6,720 nt of DNA from an uncultured Flammeovirgaceae bacterium (GTDB taxonomy: Bacteria > Bacteroidota > Bacteroidia > Cytophagales > Cyclobacteriaceae), in assembly GCA_946886805.1 (NCBI GenBank), contig CAMPJM010000221.1:1-6720 (forward strand), in the 5' to 3' direction. The translations under genes were made by a program, and so were the position numbers. How positions within the stretch are numbered: the stretch's first letter is position 1; every line of letters starts with the position of its first letter. A model generated the notes under the pieces. That model saw only the letters and a program-made list of their open reading frames with translations, was not told where the DNA came from and made no database searches. Below are positions 1 to 6,720 of this stretch, in pieces.

Positions 1-2978
1 ATGTTCCGGAAGAAGGTGGTATATTAACTTTTTCTTTCATCGGTCTATCATCTCAGGAAGTCGAGATCGGCGCAAGATCAGTTGTTGATGTGCAAATGGC
101 CAGTGATGTAAAGCAACTAAATGAAGTTGTTGTTACGGCATTTGGTCTTGAAAGAGAGAAAAAAGCATTAGGTTATGCTGTTCAGGATATCAGTGGCGAG
201 GAAATAAGCCAAGCCAGAGAGACCAATGTTGTAAATTCCTTGTCAGGAAAGATAGCTGGTGTGCAAGTGACTAACGTTTCAGGCAGCCCTGGCGCTTCCT
301 CAAGAATTGTTCTAAGAGGAGCTTCCTCTTTGACAGGGAACAACCAGCCTTTGTTTGTTGTAGATGGTATTCCTATCAACAATCAAACCTTTCAAATAGA
401 TAATCCTGGTACAGCACAATCCTTAGATGATGGCGGCTTATCCAGTGGTGGAGCAGATATGCCGAACGGTGCCTCTGTTATTAATCCTGATGATATCGAA
501 ACTATAAGTGTTTTAAAGGGGCCAAACGCTGCTGCACTTTATGGTTCAAGAGCATCAAATGGGGTTATTTTAATAACTACAAAATCAGGAAAAGGTACGA
601 AAGGATTGGGGATTAGTGTAAATTCTACTGCCACTTTCCAAGAACCATTAAGACTGCCAAGCTATCAAAATTCTTACGGCGGGGGATATACCGATACTTA
701 TTACGAATTTATCGATGGGTCTTCCGGAAGTGGTGGAGAAGATGAAAGCTGGGGTCCACCTTTAGATAAAGGATTAGAGTTTGTTCAGTGGAATGATTTT
801 GATGGCACGCCAAGTCCCTGGGTTTCTCAGCCCGATAATATTAGAGATTTTTTTGAGACCGGTAAAATTTTTAGTAATAATGTTGCAGTTACTGGAGGAG
901 GCGAAAAAGCAAATTTTAGACTTTCTTTAAATAATATGCAACAGGAAGGTATGGTTCCAAATACTGAATTGGAAAGAAATACAGTTTCTTTAAATGCTGG
1001 TGCAGAACTTACTGATAAATTCACAGCGGAGACTTCTGTTAGCTACATAAAATCTGAAAGTGATAATATTCCTGGTGGTGGGTATGATAATAACAACCCG
1101 ATGCAACAATTCACATGGTTTCAGAGAAATGTGGATATTAATGCCTTAAGAGATTATAACAATCTACCATTAGCTGCTGAGGGTACTTCTGCCGCAGGAA
1201 CACCAGCAACTTGGAACACCAATTTTAATAACAACGTTTTTTGGGTTTTAGATAATAATACTCAAGGCTTTGAAAATAATAGAGTTATTGGAAATGTCAG
1301 GTTAAATTATGATTTTACCGATTGGTTAAGCCTTTCGGTAAGAACAGGAACGGATTATTTTACCGATAATCAGGAAGCTCAGCGAGCAATTGGAAGTAAT
1401 GATTTCCCAAATGGAAACTATAGGGAAATTAGCAGAACCTGGTATGAAACCAATACGGATTTCCTTTTATCCTTTAACAAAGAATTATCAAGTGAATTTC
1501 GACTAAATTTAGCTTTTGGTGGAAATCAAATGCGTCAAAATTACTCTAGGAATTATTTGGAAGCCCCGGAATTACAAATCCCTGGTGTATACAATTTATC
1601 AAACTCGCGTGTTACCGTAATTGCGAAAAGTCATGACGAGCAAAAGAGAATAAATAGCTTGTATGGAACAGGTCAGCTAGGTTTTAGAAATTACTTATTC
1701 TTGGATGTCACGGCAAGAAACGATTGGTCTAGTACATTGCCTGCTGAAAATAATTCTTATTTCTATCCTTCGGTTTCTTTAAGTGCTGTTGTTTCCGATA
1801 TTTTTGAAGTGCAATCAGATGTTTTAACATTTGCTAAAATAAGAGGTAGTTGGGCACAGGTTGGTAGTGATACAGATCCCTACAGGTTGAATGACGTTTT
1901 TGCCTTTTTCGAACCTTGGGGAGGATCCACAATTGCCCCTACTGTTTCAAATATTCTATTGAATCCTGATTTGAAACCCGAAATCACGACATCTTTGGAA
2001 TTTGGAGCAGATTTGAGATTTCTAAGTAATCGCGTCAGATTGGACTTTACGTATTACGATGAAACCAGTACTGATATAATTGTTCCTGTAGATATATCCG
2101 GGTCAAGTGGATACACCAGCAGGTATGCAAATGTTGGAGAAATGACCAATAAAGGAATAGAAGTTCAATTAAGTGGCACTCCTATTGAGACCGAAGATTT
2201 TCAGTGGACAGTAGGCGTTAATTTTGCCAAAAACAAAAATGAAGTAGTTACATTGGGAGGAAACCTCGAAAGATTAGTTTTAGGAGGACAATGGAATGCT
2301 GACATCATTGCAGCTCCTGGAGAATCTTATGGTGCTATTTACGGTACTGCTTTTCTACGTGATGACAACGGAAATATAATACATGAAGATGGTTTGCCCG
2401 TTCAGGATGAAAATCTTAAAATTTTAGGCAACGTCTCTCCAGACTGGACCGGTGGAATAAATACTAATATTACCTATAAAGGGATCAGTTTTGGAGCATT
2501 AGTTGACGCTAAAATCGGAGGCGATATTTATTCTATGACTAACGCTTGGGGCAGATATGCCGGGATTTTAGAAGAGACCCTTATCGGAAGGGAAAAGGGT
2601 ATAGTTGGAGAGGGTGTTAAGAATATCGGTACAGGAGAATCCCCTCAATATGTAGAAAACGATGTTGTAGTTTCTGCAAAGGATTATAACCACAGGGCAT
2701 TTGGTAATAGTGTGGTAGAAGGCTCAGTTTTTGACGCTTCTTATATTAAATTGAGAGAATTATCTTTGGGATATACCTTACCTAATGACTTAATTTCAAG
2801 GACGCCGTTCAGAGATGTTACATTTTCGGTGGTTGGTAGAAATTTAGCATTATTATATTCTAAGGTTCCACATATAGACCCTGAAACTGCTTTCACGAAT
2901 GGTAATGCTCAAGGATTAGAGCATGCACAGTTACCCTCCGCAAGAAGCATTGGATTTAATCTAAGCTTCAAATTGTAA
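1..2978 (+). CDS. SusC/RagA-family TonB-dependent outer-membrane transporter, 5' end cut off by the window
   Basis: This gene encodes the outer-membrane barrel that imports oligomeric nutrients using TonB energy, together with the SusD-like lipoprotein encoded next. The frame is open from base 3. Its first 29 codons (starting VPEEGG, with SFIGLSSQEVEI) are the end of a carboxypeptidase-D-like regulatory domain, so the GTG at 90 and the ATG at 96 are internal codons. The plug follows, with LNEVVVTAFG at about 117-146 and the SusC/RagA signature at about 246-383 (GKIAGVQVTN, PGASSRIVLRG, PLFVVDGIPINN). The plug ends near 600 with VLKGPNAAALYGSRASNGVI. The rest to the TAA at 2976 is beta-barrel and ends in FNLSFKL, a normal C-terminal strand. 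The window shows 991 residues. The signal peptide and most of the first domain, probably about 100 residues, lie upstream. There is no frameshift or internal stop. The family is certain, but the substrate cannot be read from the sequence. Confidence 0.97.
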   Translation, partial: VPEEGGILTFSFIGLSSQEVEIGARSVVDVQMASDVKQLNEVVVTAFGLEREKKALGYAVQDISGEEISQARETNVVNSLSGKIAGVQVTNVSGSPGASSRIVLRGASSLTGNNQPLFVVDGIPINNQTFQIDNPGTAQSLDDGGLSSGGADMPNGASVINPDDIETISVLKGPNAAALYGSRASNGVILITTKSGKGTKGLGISVNSTATFQEPLRLPSYQNSYGGGYTDTYYEFIDGSSGSGGEDESWGPPLDKGLEFVQWNDFDGTPSPWVSQPDNIRDFFETGKIFSNNVAVTGGGEKANFRLSLNNMQQEGMVPNTELERNTVSLNAGAELTDKFTAETSVSYIKSESDNIPGGGYDNNNPMQQFTWFQRNVDINALRDYNNLPLAAEGTSAAGTPATWNTNFNNNVFWVLDNNTQGFENNRVIGNVRLNYDFTDWLSLSVRTGTDYFTDNQEAQRAIGSNDFPNGNYREISRTWYETNTDFLLSFNKELSSEFRLNLAFGGNQMRQNYSRNYLEAPELQIPGVYNLSNSRVTVIAKSHDEQKRINSLYGTGQLGFRNYLFLDVTARNDWSSTLPAENNSYFYPSVSLSAVVSDIFEVQSDVLTFAKIRGSWAQVGSDTDPYRLNDVFAFFEPWGGSTIAPTVSNILLNPDLKPEITTSLEFGADLRFLSNRVRLDFTYYDETSTDIIVPVDISGSSGYTSRYANVGEMTNKGIEVQLSGTPIETEDFQWTVGVNFAKNKNEVVTLGGNLERLVLGGQWNADIIAAPGESYGAIYGTAFLRDDNGNIIHEDGLPVQDENLKILGNVSPDWTGGINTNITYKGISFGALVDAKIGGDIYSMTNAWGRYAGILEETLIGREKGIVGEGVKNIGTGESPQYVENDVVVSAKDYNHRAFGNSVVEGSVFDASYIKLRELSLGYTLPNDLISRTPFRDVTFSVVGRNLALLYSKVPHIDPETAFTNGNAQGLEHAQLPSARSIGFNLSFKL

Positions 2979-3001
2979 TTGTAAATTTTAATTTCGATAA
3001 A

Positions 3002-4486
3002 ATGAATATAAATAAATATCTAAAACTAACGGTGGTTTGTCTGTTTACACTGATTGCCTATAGTGCTTGTGATAATGATTTTGAGGAAATTAATGAAAAC
3101 CCTAACGGGCCAGTAACTGTTCCTCCAGGATTGTTAATTACTGGGATCCAGGAAGCAACGGCCGATGAGTTATATAACACTTTTTTGGGTGGCGACATGG
3201 GTGAAACCTGGGTGCAGCATTGGGGAAAGGTTCAATACAATGAAGAGGAGCGATATAATATCAGACCAGGAGTTAATGATACTTTTTGGGATAGGTTATA
3301 TGCTCGGTCATTAAAGGACGCTCAAGTCATGTACGATTTAGCCAAAGAGGCGGATAATAAAAATATACAAGGTGTTGCTTTGGTTATGCGTTCCTATGTT
3401 TATTCCATTCTTACTGATGCTTATGGTGCTATTCCTTATACTGAGGCGCTTCAGGCTGAAGAGGGAAATTCTAGTCCAGCGTATGATAAACAAGACGTTA
3501 TCTATCCTGCATTAATCGATTCTCTTGAAGTTGCAGCAGCGCTTTTAGCTCCAGGCAATGGTGAAATCCCAGCCGCTCAGGATTTGATGTATGGCGGAGA
3601 CCCTGTTTTATGGGAAAAATTTGCCAACTCTCTTCGAGTAAGGTTGCTTATGAGAATTTCTTATGCTACAGATGTAAGCGCAGAATTGCAAAGTGTGGTG
3701 AGCGGTGGCAATCTTTTCTCCTCAAATGCGGATGAGGCAAAATTGGTTTTCAGAGAAACCAATCCCAATGCCAATCCTGTGTGGAATACTGTTGTTTTTA
3801 CCAATAGACTGGAGTGGAAAGTTAACCAGACTCTTGTCCAGAAGTTGCAGGAATTAAGCGATCCAAGGTTGCCAGTTTATGCTCAACCAAATGAAGATGA
3901 TGAGTATAGAGGCGTAGCTCCTGGGATTGACAACCCTGTGGAGAGTGGTTTCGGTTACGCAAATGTTTCCCCGATTGGAGAATTTTTCTTGCAACCTGAT
4001 GCTCCTGGTTATTTTTTATCCTATTCTGAATTGAACTTCTTGCTTGCAGAGGCGGCAAAAAGGGGATTAATAACAGGGGGAGATGCTCTTGCAGAAGAAT
4101 ATTATAATGAAGGGATAACTGCTTCTTTTGAAACTTATAATGGATTTGTTCCTGAAGAAGGCGATCCTGTTAGTTTGGATGCTGAAGCATATCTTTCACA
4201 ATCAGGAGTTGCTTATAGCGCAGCGACCGCTTTGCAACAAATTGGTGTGCAAAATTGGATTGCGCTATTCGGTCAAGGTTTTGAAGCTTGGACAGAGTGG
4301 AGAAGAACTGGATTTCCAGCACTGTCTCCGGCACTAGATCCAATAGGAATAGAAACCATTCCTACAAGATATCCTTATCCAACTAACGAGCAGACTTTAA
4401 ATAATGCGAACTATTCAGAAGCTGTTAGTAATCTTGAAGGAGGCGATAATTTAACGAGTGAAGTTTGGTGGGATAAAAAGGATTAG
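3002..4486 (+). CDS. SusD/RagB-family surface lipoprotein, partner of the SusC-like transporter
   Basis: This is the ligand-binding lid that sits on the SusC barrel at the cell surface. The 494-residue length is normal for the family. The signal peptide ends in a lipobox (AYSAC) with the lipidated Cys at residue 23. It is followed by DNDFEE, an acidic stretch like the export signals of surface lipoproteins in Bacteroidota. Family marks appear in order: INENPNGP just after the signal, the helical repeat region with MRSYVYSILTDAYGAIPYTE (near residues 129-148), the helix SELNFLLAEAAKRG in the second half, WIALFGQGFEAWTEWRRTG near the C-terminus, and the RYPYPTNEQ...VWWDK ending. The overall look is closest to the SusD_2-like branch, which is an impression and not a profile result. 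It starts 23 bases after the receptor gene, so the two are surely co-transcribed. The ATG at 3002 is chosen because the signal peptide begins there. Substrate unknown. Confidence 0.96.
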   Translation: MNINKYLKLTVVCLFTLIAYSACDNDFEEINENPNGPVTVPPGLLITGIQEATADELYNTFLGGDMGETWVQHWGKVQYNEEERYNIRPGVNDTFWDRLYARSLKDAQVMYDLAKEADNKNIQGVALVMRSYVYSILTDAYGAIPYTEALQAEEGNSSPAYDKQDVIYPALIDSLEVAAALLAPGNGEIPAAQDLMYGGDPVLWEKFANSLRVRLLMRISYATDVSAELQSVVSGGNLFSSNADEAKLVFRETNPNANPVWNTVVFTNRLEWKVNQTLVQKLQELSDPRLPVYAQPNEDDEYRGVAPGIDNPVESGFGYANVSPIGEFFLQPDAPGYFLSYSELNFLLAEAAKRGLITGGDALAEEYYNEGITASFETYNGFVPEEGDPVSLDAEAYLSQSGVAYSAATALQQIGVQNWIALFGQGFEAWTEWRRTGFPALSPALDPIGIETIPTRYPYPTNEQTLNNANYSEAVSNLEGGDNLTSEVWWDKKD

Positions 4487-4510
4487 ATAAGAATGGTATT
4501 GTTGTTACAA

Positions 4511-4525
4511 CCAAAAAAATATAAA
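4511..4525 (+). promoter_or_regulatory. A-rich translation-initiation leader that supports the start at 4526
   Basis: The 15 bases before the ATG at 4526 are almost all A and T (ccaaaaaaatataaa), with no Shine-Dalgarno sequence. A-rich, unstructured leaders are the usual initiation context in Bacteroidota. This leader, together with the signal peptide that begins at 4526, argues for that start and against the in-frame ATG at 4493. The function is inferred from composition only. Confidence 0.4.
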
Positions 4526-5416
4526 ATGAAAAAAATAAATATAATATATAAAGTGTGCTGCATAGCCTCCTTATTATTTGTTTTTTCTTGTAATGAATCT
4601 GAAGATATTATTACTGGAGATGCAAAAGAGGGAGGAGTAATCGTGAGACAAGATTATTCTTCTGCTAAAATTACAGGATTGCCTGATGCAGAAACAGGAG
4701 AAGTGTCTTTCAGAGAGGTTGAAGTTGAGTATGATCTGAGGATAAGGTCTGGTGAACCAGATGAAGTTACTTCTTATACGGTTTATAAAACTTTAGTAAT
4801 GTATGAAGAAAACCCTGAAACTGGAGAAATAGTAGTAGCGTCCGAAAAGCGAGTCGAAGTAGAAACAGTAAATAAACTGCCTTATGAGGTTACTTATGCA
4901 AGTATCGACGAAATCCTCGAAGGGTTTGAAAAAACACCAGATCAATTAAGAATAGGTGATCAGGTGATTTTTGATGTAGAATTTGTTCATCAGGATGGAA
5001 GAAGGCTAACCGCGGCTCCCAAAGATGGAACATTGACGATAACTATCAATTGTTTATCAGATTTGGCAGGAACTTATATGGCAAAGGCATCAGCACCTGA
5101 TGCCGGAATTAATTTGGAATATGAGGTGGAGGTTGTTGAATTAGCTCCTGGCCAATATTATTTTTCCCCTTCAAGTGCTTATGTCGTGAATCTTGGTTAT
5201 ACTGGAGCATCGGCTGTAGCTACCAGGTTTGAAGATCTGTGTGGTGTTCTCACTGTGCCGGATCAAACATTAGGTGGTGAGGTTGAAGGTTCTCCTCAAT
5301 TTAGCAATGAGGTTTCTGGCGAGGGCTCAGTAGATAGTGAAACCGGTGTTATCACTCTTGAATATAGTATTTCAGGCTTAGGTTCTATGATAGATGTTTT
5401 AACTCCTATTGAGTAA
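4526..5416 (+). CDS. SusE-position surface lipoprotein with a C-terminal GTY beta module; substrate unknown
   Basis: This is a predicted accessory lipoprotein of the SusCD transporter, 296 residues from the ATG at 4526. An upstream in-frame ATG at 4493 would add 11 residues in front of a complete signal peptide, so it is rejected. The signal peptide (MKKINIIYK, then a hydrophobic core) ends in the lipobox VFSC with the lipidated Cys at residue 22, followed by the acidic NESED. Residues about 30-172 form a beta-rich domain of the kind seen in lipoproteins behind flavobacterial SusCD pairs (GGVIVRQD, then YTVYKTLVMYEE, then IGDQVIFDVEFVHQDGRR). A second module runs from Cys176 to the C-terminus, with GTY at 182-184, TVPDQ at 243-247 and a GEGSVD...EYSI segment at 265-282. 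Cys176 and Cys239 are the only cysteines of the mature chain besides the lipid one and could form a disulfide. No catalytic motif is visible. Its role is probably ligand binding at the surface, which is inferred from position and lipidation. Confidence 0.86.
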   Translation: MKKINIIYKVCCIASLLFVFSCNESEDIITGDAKEGGVIVRQDYSSAKITGLPDAETGEVSFREVEVEYDLRIRSGEPDEVTSYTVYKTLVMYEENPETGEIVVASEKRVEVETVNKLPYEVTYASIDEILEGFEKTPDQLRIGDQVIFDVEFVHQDGRRLTAAPKDGTLTITINCLSDLAGTYMAKASAPDAGINLEYEVEVVELAPGQYYFSPSSAYVVNLGYTGASAVATRFEDLCGVLTVPDQTLGGEVEGSPQFSNEVSGEGSVDSETGVITLEYSISGLGSMIDVLTPIE

Positions 5417-5434
5417 ATTTAATTTAAAAAAGAC

Positions 5435-6673
5435 ATGATGAAATATATATATAAATATTTACCCATATTCATGGCCATTAGTATTTCTTTTGGTCTTACT
5501 AGCTGCGATGACGATGATCGCACTGGAGAGTCATTAATTCAGCCTACCTCTCCGTCTATTTCAATCAATTTGCCGCCTACTGTCCCGCCTTTGATGGAGC
5601 AAGACACATCATTTACCATTGAAATTATTTTGAGCGAAGCGCAAGCGGTAGATGTGGCTGTTTTTCTTCAGCAAGTAGGAGGGGACATGACAAGTGGGGA
5701 GGACTATACGATGCCTGATAGGGTTATGATCCCTAAGGGAGAAACTTCGGCAACAGCTGATATTGCGATATTGCCCGATGAGGTTGCAGAGGAAACAGAA
5801 ACATTAGAAATTCAAATAGGGAGCGAAAGAACAGCGAATGCTTCAATTGAGCCTGTAAATTTTTCTCTCACAATTACTAATGCCACTGTTGATCAATTGG
5901 ATCTTGCTTTAAGCTGGACTACATCGATATTTGATTTAGGTGGTGGAGAGGTTGACCCTACAGATGCGGCTGATTTAATCTTTACTATTAGAAATATTTC
6001 AGGTATTGGGGAAGATATAGTTGTTGATGGTGCTGGGTTTGAAGAGGCTACTTTAGGAGCAGATCTTCCCGATGGCCAATATACTTTAATTGCGACTGTT
6101 TATTCTGTGGCAGACGTAGGCGATTTGGGGTCTGACTTTGACATCGGACTCGTTTTAGATCTGCACCAAATTGGCAAAATTGATCAGTCTGTTGAATTTC
6201 CTGCTGTTTTAAATTCAGGAGATGCGGAATGTCCTGGATATTCCTTTACATTGGGAACTCTGACTAAAACCGGCGATAGTTATTCATTTGAGGAAACTGG
6301 AGAATTAGATTTAGGCTATTGTGGCTTAGTTGGTACTTATTCTGTTGCAGAGACAGGAAAAGACGATTATGAGACTTCATTTTCAGTAGATGAATATGAT
6401 CCATTTACCTTAGTAAACGGCAACTTCTGGGACGAAGGATTAGAAATAGCATATGTTCTAGATACTGAATCCGACGCTGTGACAATTGAAGCTCAGGAAT
6501 TTGATTTTGATCTCGATGGAGCAGAAGGTGATGGTGAAGAAGAGACATTGACTGTTGAAGGTACTGGAACTTACAATTTCGAAGCTGCTTCGATGGTTGT
6601 TGATTATGTCATTAAGAAGGAAAACGGCGATGTTGTAGAAGCAAATACTCAAACTCTTACAATGGTTGAGTAA
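5435..6673 (+). CDS. Surface lipoprotein with a Calx-beta-like domain and a C-terminal GTY module; function unknown
   Basis: This is a 412-residue predicted surface lipoprotein. The signal peptide ends in LTSC with the lipidated Cys at residue 24, followed by four aspartates, a strong surface-export type signal. Residues about 57-150 resemble a Calx-beta domain: SFTIEIILSEA, then GEDYTMPDRVMIPKGETSA at 88-106, then DEVAEETETLEIQI and a closing SLTITN strand. Residues about 155-265 form another predicted beta-sandwich (LDLALSWTTSIFDLGGG; LPDGQYTLIATVYSV) that I cannot assign. From Cys296 to the end runs a module with GTY at 300-302 and GTGTYN...DYVI at 376-393, which matches the end of the preceding lipoprotein. 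An acidic loop (residues 355-370) contains DFDLDG. Cys266 and Cys296 may pair. No enzyme motif is seen. The gene lies 18 bases after its neighbour and is last in the operon. The start is ATGATG, so 5435 or 5438 are equally possible. Its role is probably ligand binding or surface scaffolding near the transporter. Confidence 0.86.
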   Translation: MMKYIYKYLPIFMAISISFGLTSCDDDDRTGESLIQPTSPSISINLPPTVPPLMEQDTSFTIEIILSEAQAVDVAVFLQQVGGDMTSGEDYTMPDRVMIPKGETSATADIAILPDEVAEETETLEIQIGSERTANASIEPVNFSLTITNATVDQLDLALSWTTSIFDLGGGEVDPTDAADLIFTIRNISGIGEDIVVDGAGFEEATLGADLPDGQYTLIATVYSVADVGDLGSDFDIGLVLDLHQIGKIDQSVEFPAVLNSGDAECPGYSFTLGTLTKTGDSYSFEETGELDLGYCGLVGTYSVAETGKDDYETSFSVDEYDPFTLVNGNFWDEGLEIAYVLDTESDAVTIEAQEFDFDLDGAEGDGEEETLTVEGTGTYNFEAASMVVDYVIKKENGDVVEANTQTLTMVE

Positions 6674-6692
6674 TTGTTTTAATGATTTTAAT

Positions 6693-6720
6693 AGAAAAGG
6701 CTGCTTGTGCAGCCTTTTCT
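6693..6720 (+). terminator. Rho-independent terminator at the end of the operon
   Basis: This is a perfect 12-bp inverted repeat, AGAAAAGGCTGC and GCAGCCTTTTCT, around the 4-base loop TTGT. The GC-rich core sits next to the loop and the 3' arm ends in a T run, while the 5' arm carries the matching A run. It begins 20 bases after the stop at 6673, so it should end the SusCD-lipoprotein transcript. Because the A and T runs mirror each other it could also work for a convergent gene to the right. The window ends with the 3' arm, so any further T run is not visible. Confidence 0.87.

Noticed and set aside
182..382. Open frame on the - strand inside the SusC-like gene
   Set aside because: It is fully antisense to the conserved plug signature and has no recognisable motif or independent context; it is a shadow of the real gene.
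827..1024. Open frame on the - strand inside the barrel region
   Set aside because: It is short, antisense to a well-supported gene and lacks any domain-like sequence.
2983..2994. Small inverted repeat (aaatt-tt-aattt) between the SusC-like and SusD-like genes
   Set aside because: It is made only of A and T with a two-base loop, too weak for a terminator; AT-rich gaps produce such repeats by chance.
3822..4337. Open frames at 3822-4058 (- strand) and 4128-4337 (+ strand, other frame) within the SusD-like gene
   Set aside because: Both overlap conserved SusD sequence entirely and show no signal peptide, membrane segment or known motif.
4498..4515. Short inverted repeat (gttgt-t-acaac) in the 39-base gap before the third gene
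   Set aside because: It has five-base arms with a one-base loop and no T run, so it cannot form a stable hairpin and does not match a known operator.
4493..4525. Upstream in-frame ATG giving an 11-residue extension of the third gene
   Set aside because: The extension (MVLLLQPKKYK) would sit in front of a complete lipoprotein signal peptide that begins at the Met at 4526, which is preceded by an A-rich leader typical of starts in this phylum.
5442..5458. TA-repeat run (atatatatataaatat) that could look like a promoter -10 element
   Set aside because: It lies inside the coding sequence of the signal peptide (KYIYKY), has no convincing -33 partner, and the 18-base gap to the previous gene points to co-transcription.
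6458..6652. Open frame on the - strand at the end of the last gene
   Set aside because: It is antisense to the conserved C-terminal module, and its hydrophobic look comes from reading an acidic region backwards.

Overview
The window looks like a piece of a Bacteroidota chromosome. The evidence is an AT-rich sequence, a SusC/RagA-type TonB-dependent receptor followed directly by a SusD/RagB-type lipoprotein, starts that lack Shine-Dalgarno sequences but sit in A-rich leaders, and lipoprotein signals followed by acidic residues, as in surface-exported lipoproteins of this phylum. The style resembles Flavobacteriia or Cytophagia, but I cannot name a genus from the sequence alone.

Layout: all four genes are on the + strand with short gaps (23, 39 and 18 bases), and they appear to be the end of one operon. 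(1) Bases 1-2978 encode a SusC-like outer-membrane transporter. Its 5' end is cut by the window edge: the reading frame is open back to base 3 and encodes the end of the carboxypeptidase-D-like regulatory domain, so the real start lies upstream. (2) Bases 3002-4486 encode the SusD-like partner lipoprotein. (3) Bases 4526-5416 encode a SusE-position lipoprotein of 296 residues. (4) Bases 5435-6673 encode a larger lipoprotein of 412 residues with a Calx-beta-like domain. A perfect 12-bp inverted repeat with a T-rich 3' arm at 6693-6720 closes the operon as a Rho-independent terminator. There is no gene-free stretch above 300 bases and no RNA gene, mobile element or CRISPR array.

How the genes probably work together: the SusC barrel and SusD lid would form a TonB-powered 'pedal-bin' importer for an oligosaccharide, peptide or other oligomer. 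The two downstream lipoproteins would sit on the cell surface as accessory ligand-binding proteins, in the place that SusE and SusF occupy in the starch system. No glycoside hydrolase, peptidase or regulator is visible, so the substrate cannot be assigned.

The least ordinary points are two. The two accessory lipoproteins appear to share a C-terminal beta-rich module of about 120 residues, although the rest of each protein is different. The copy in the last protein carries an acidic insertion whose spacing fits a DxDxDG calcium-binding loop. The overall arrangement is a known type. I see no clear evidence of a wholly new system.
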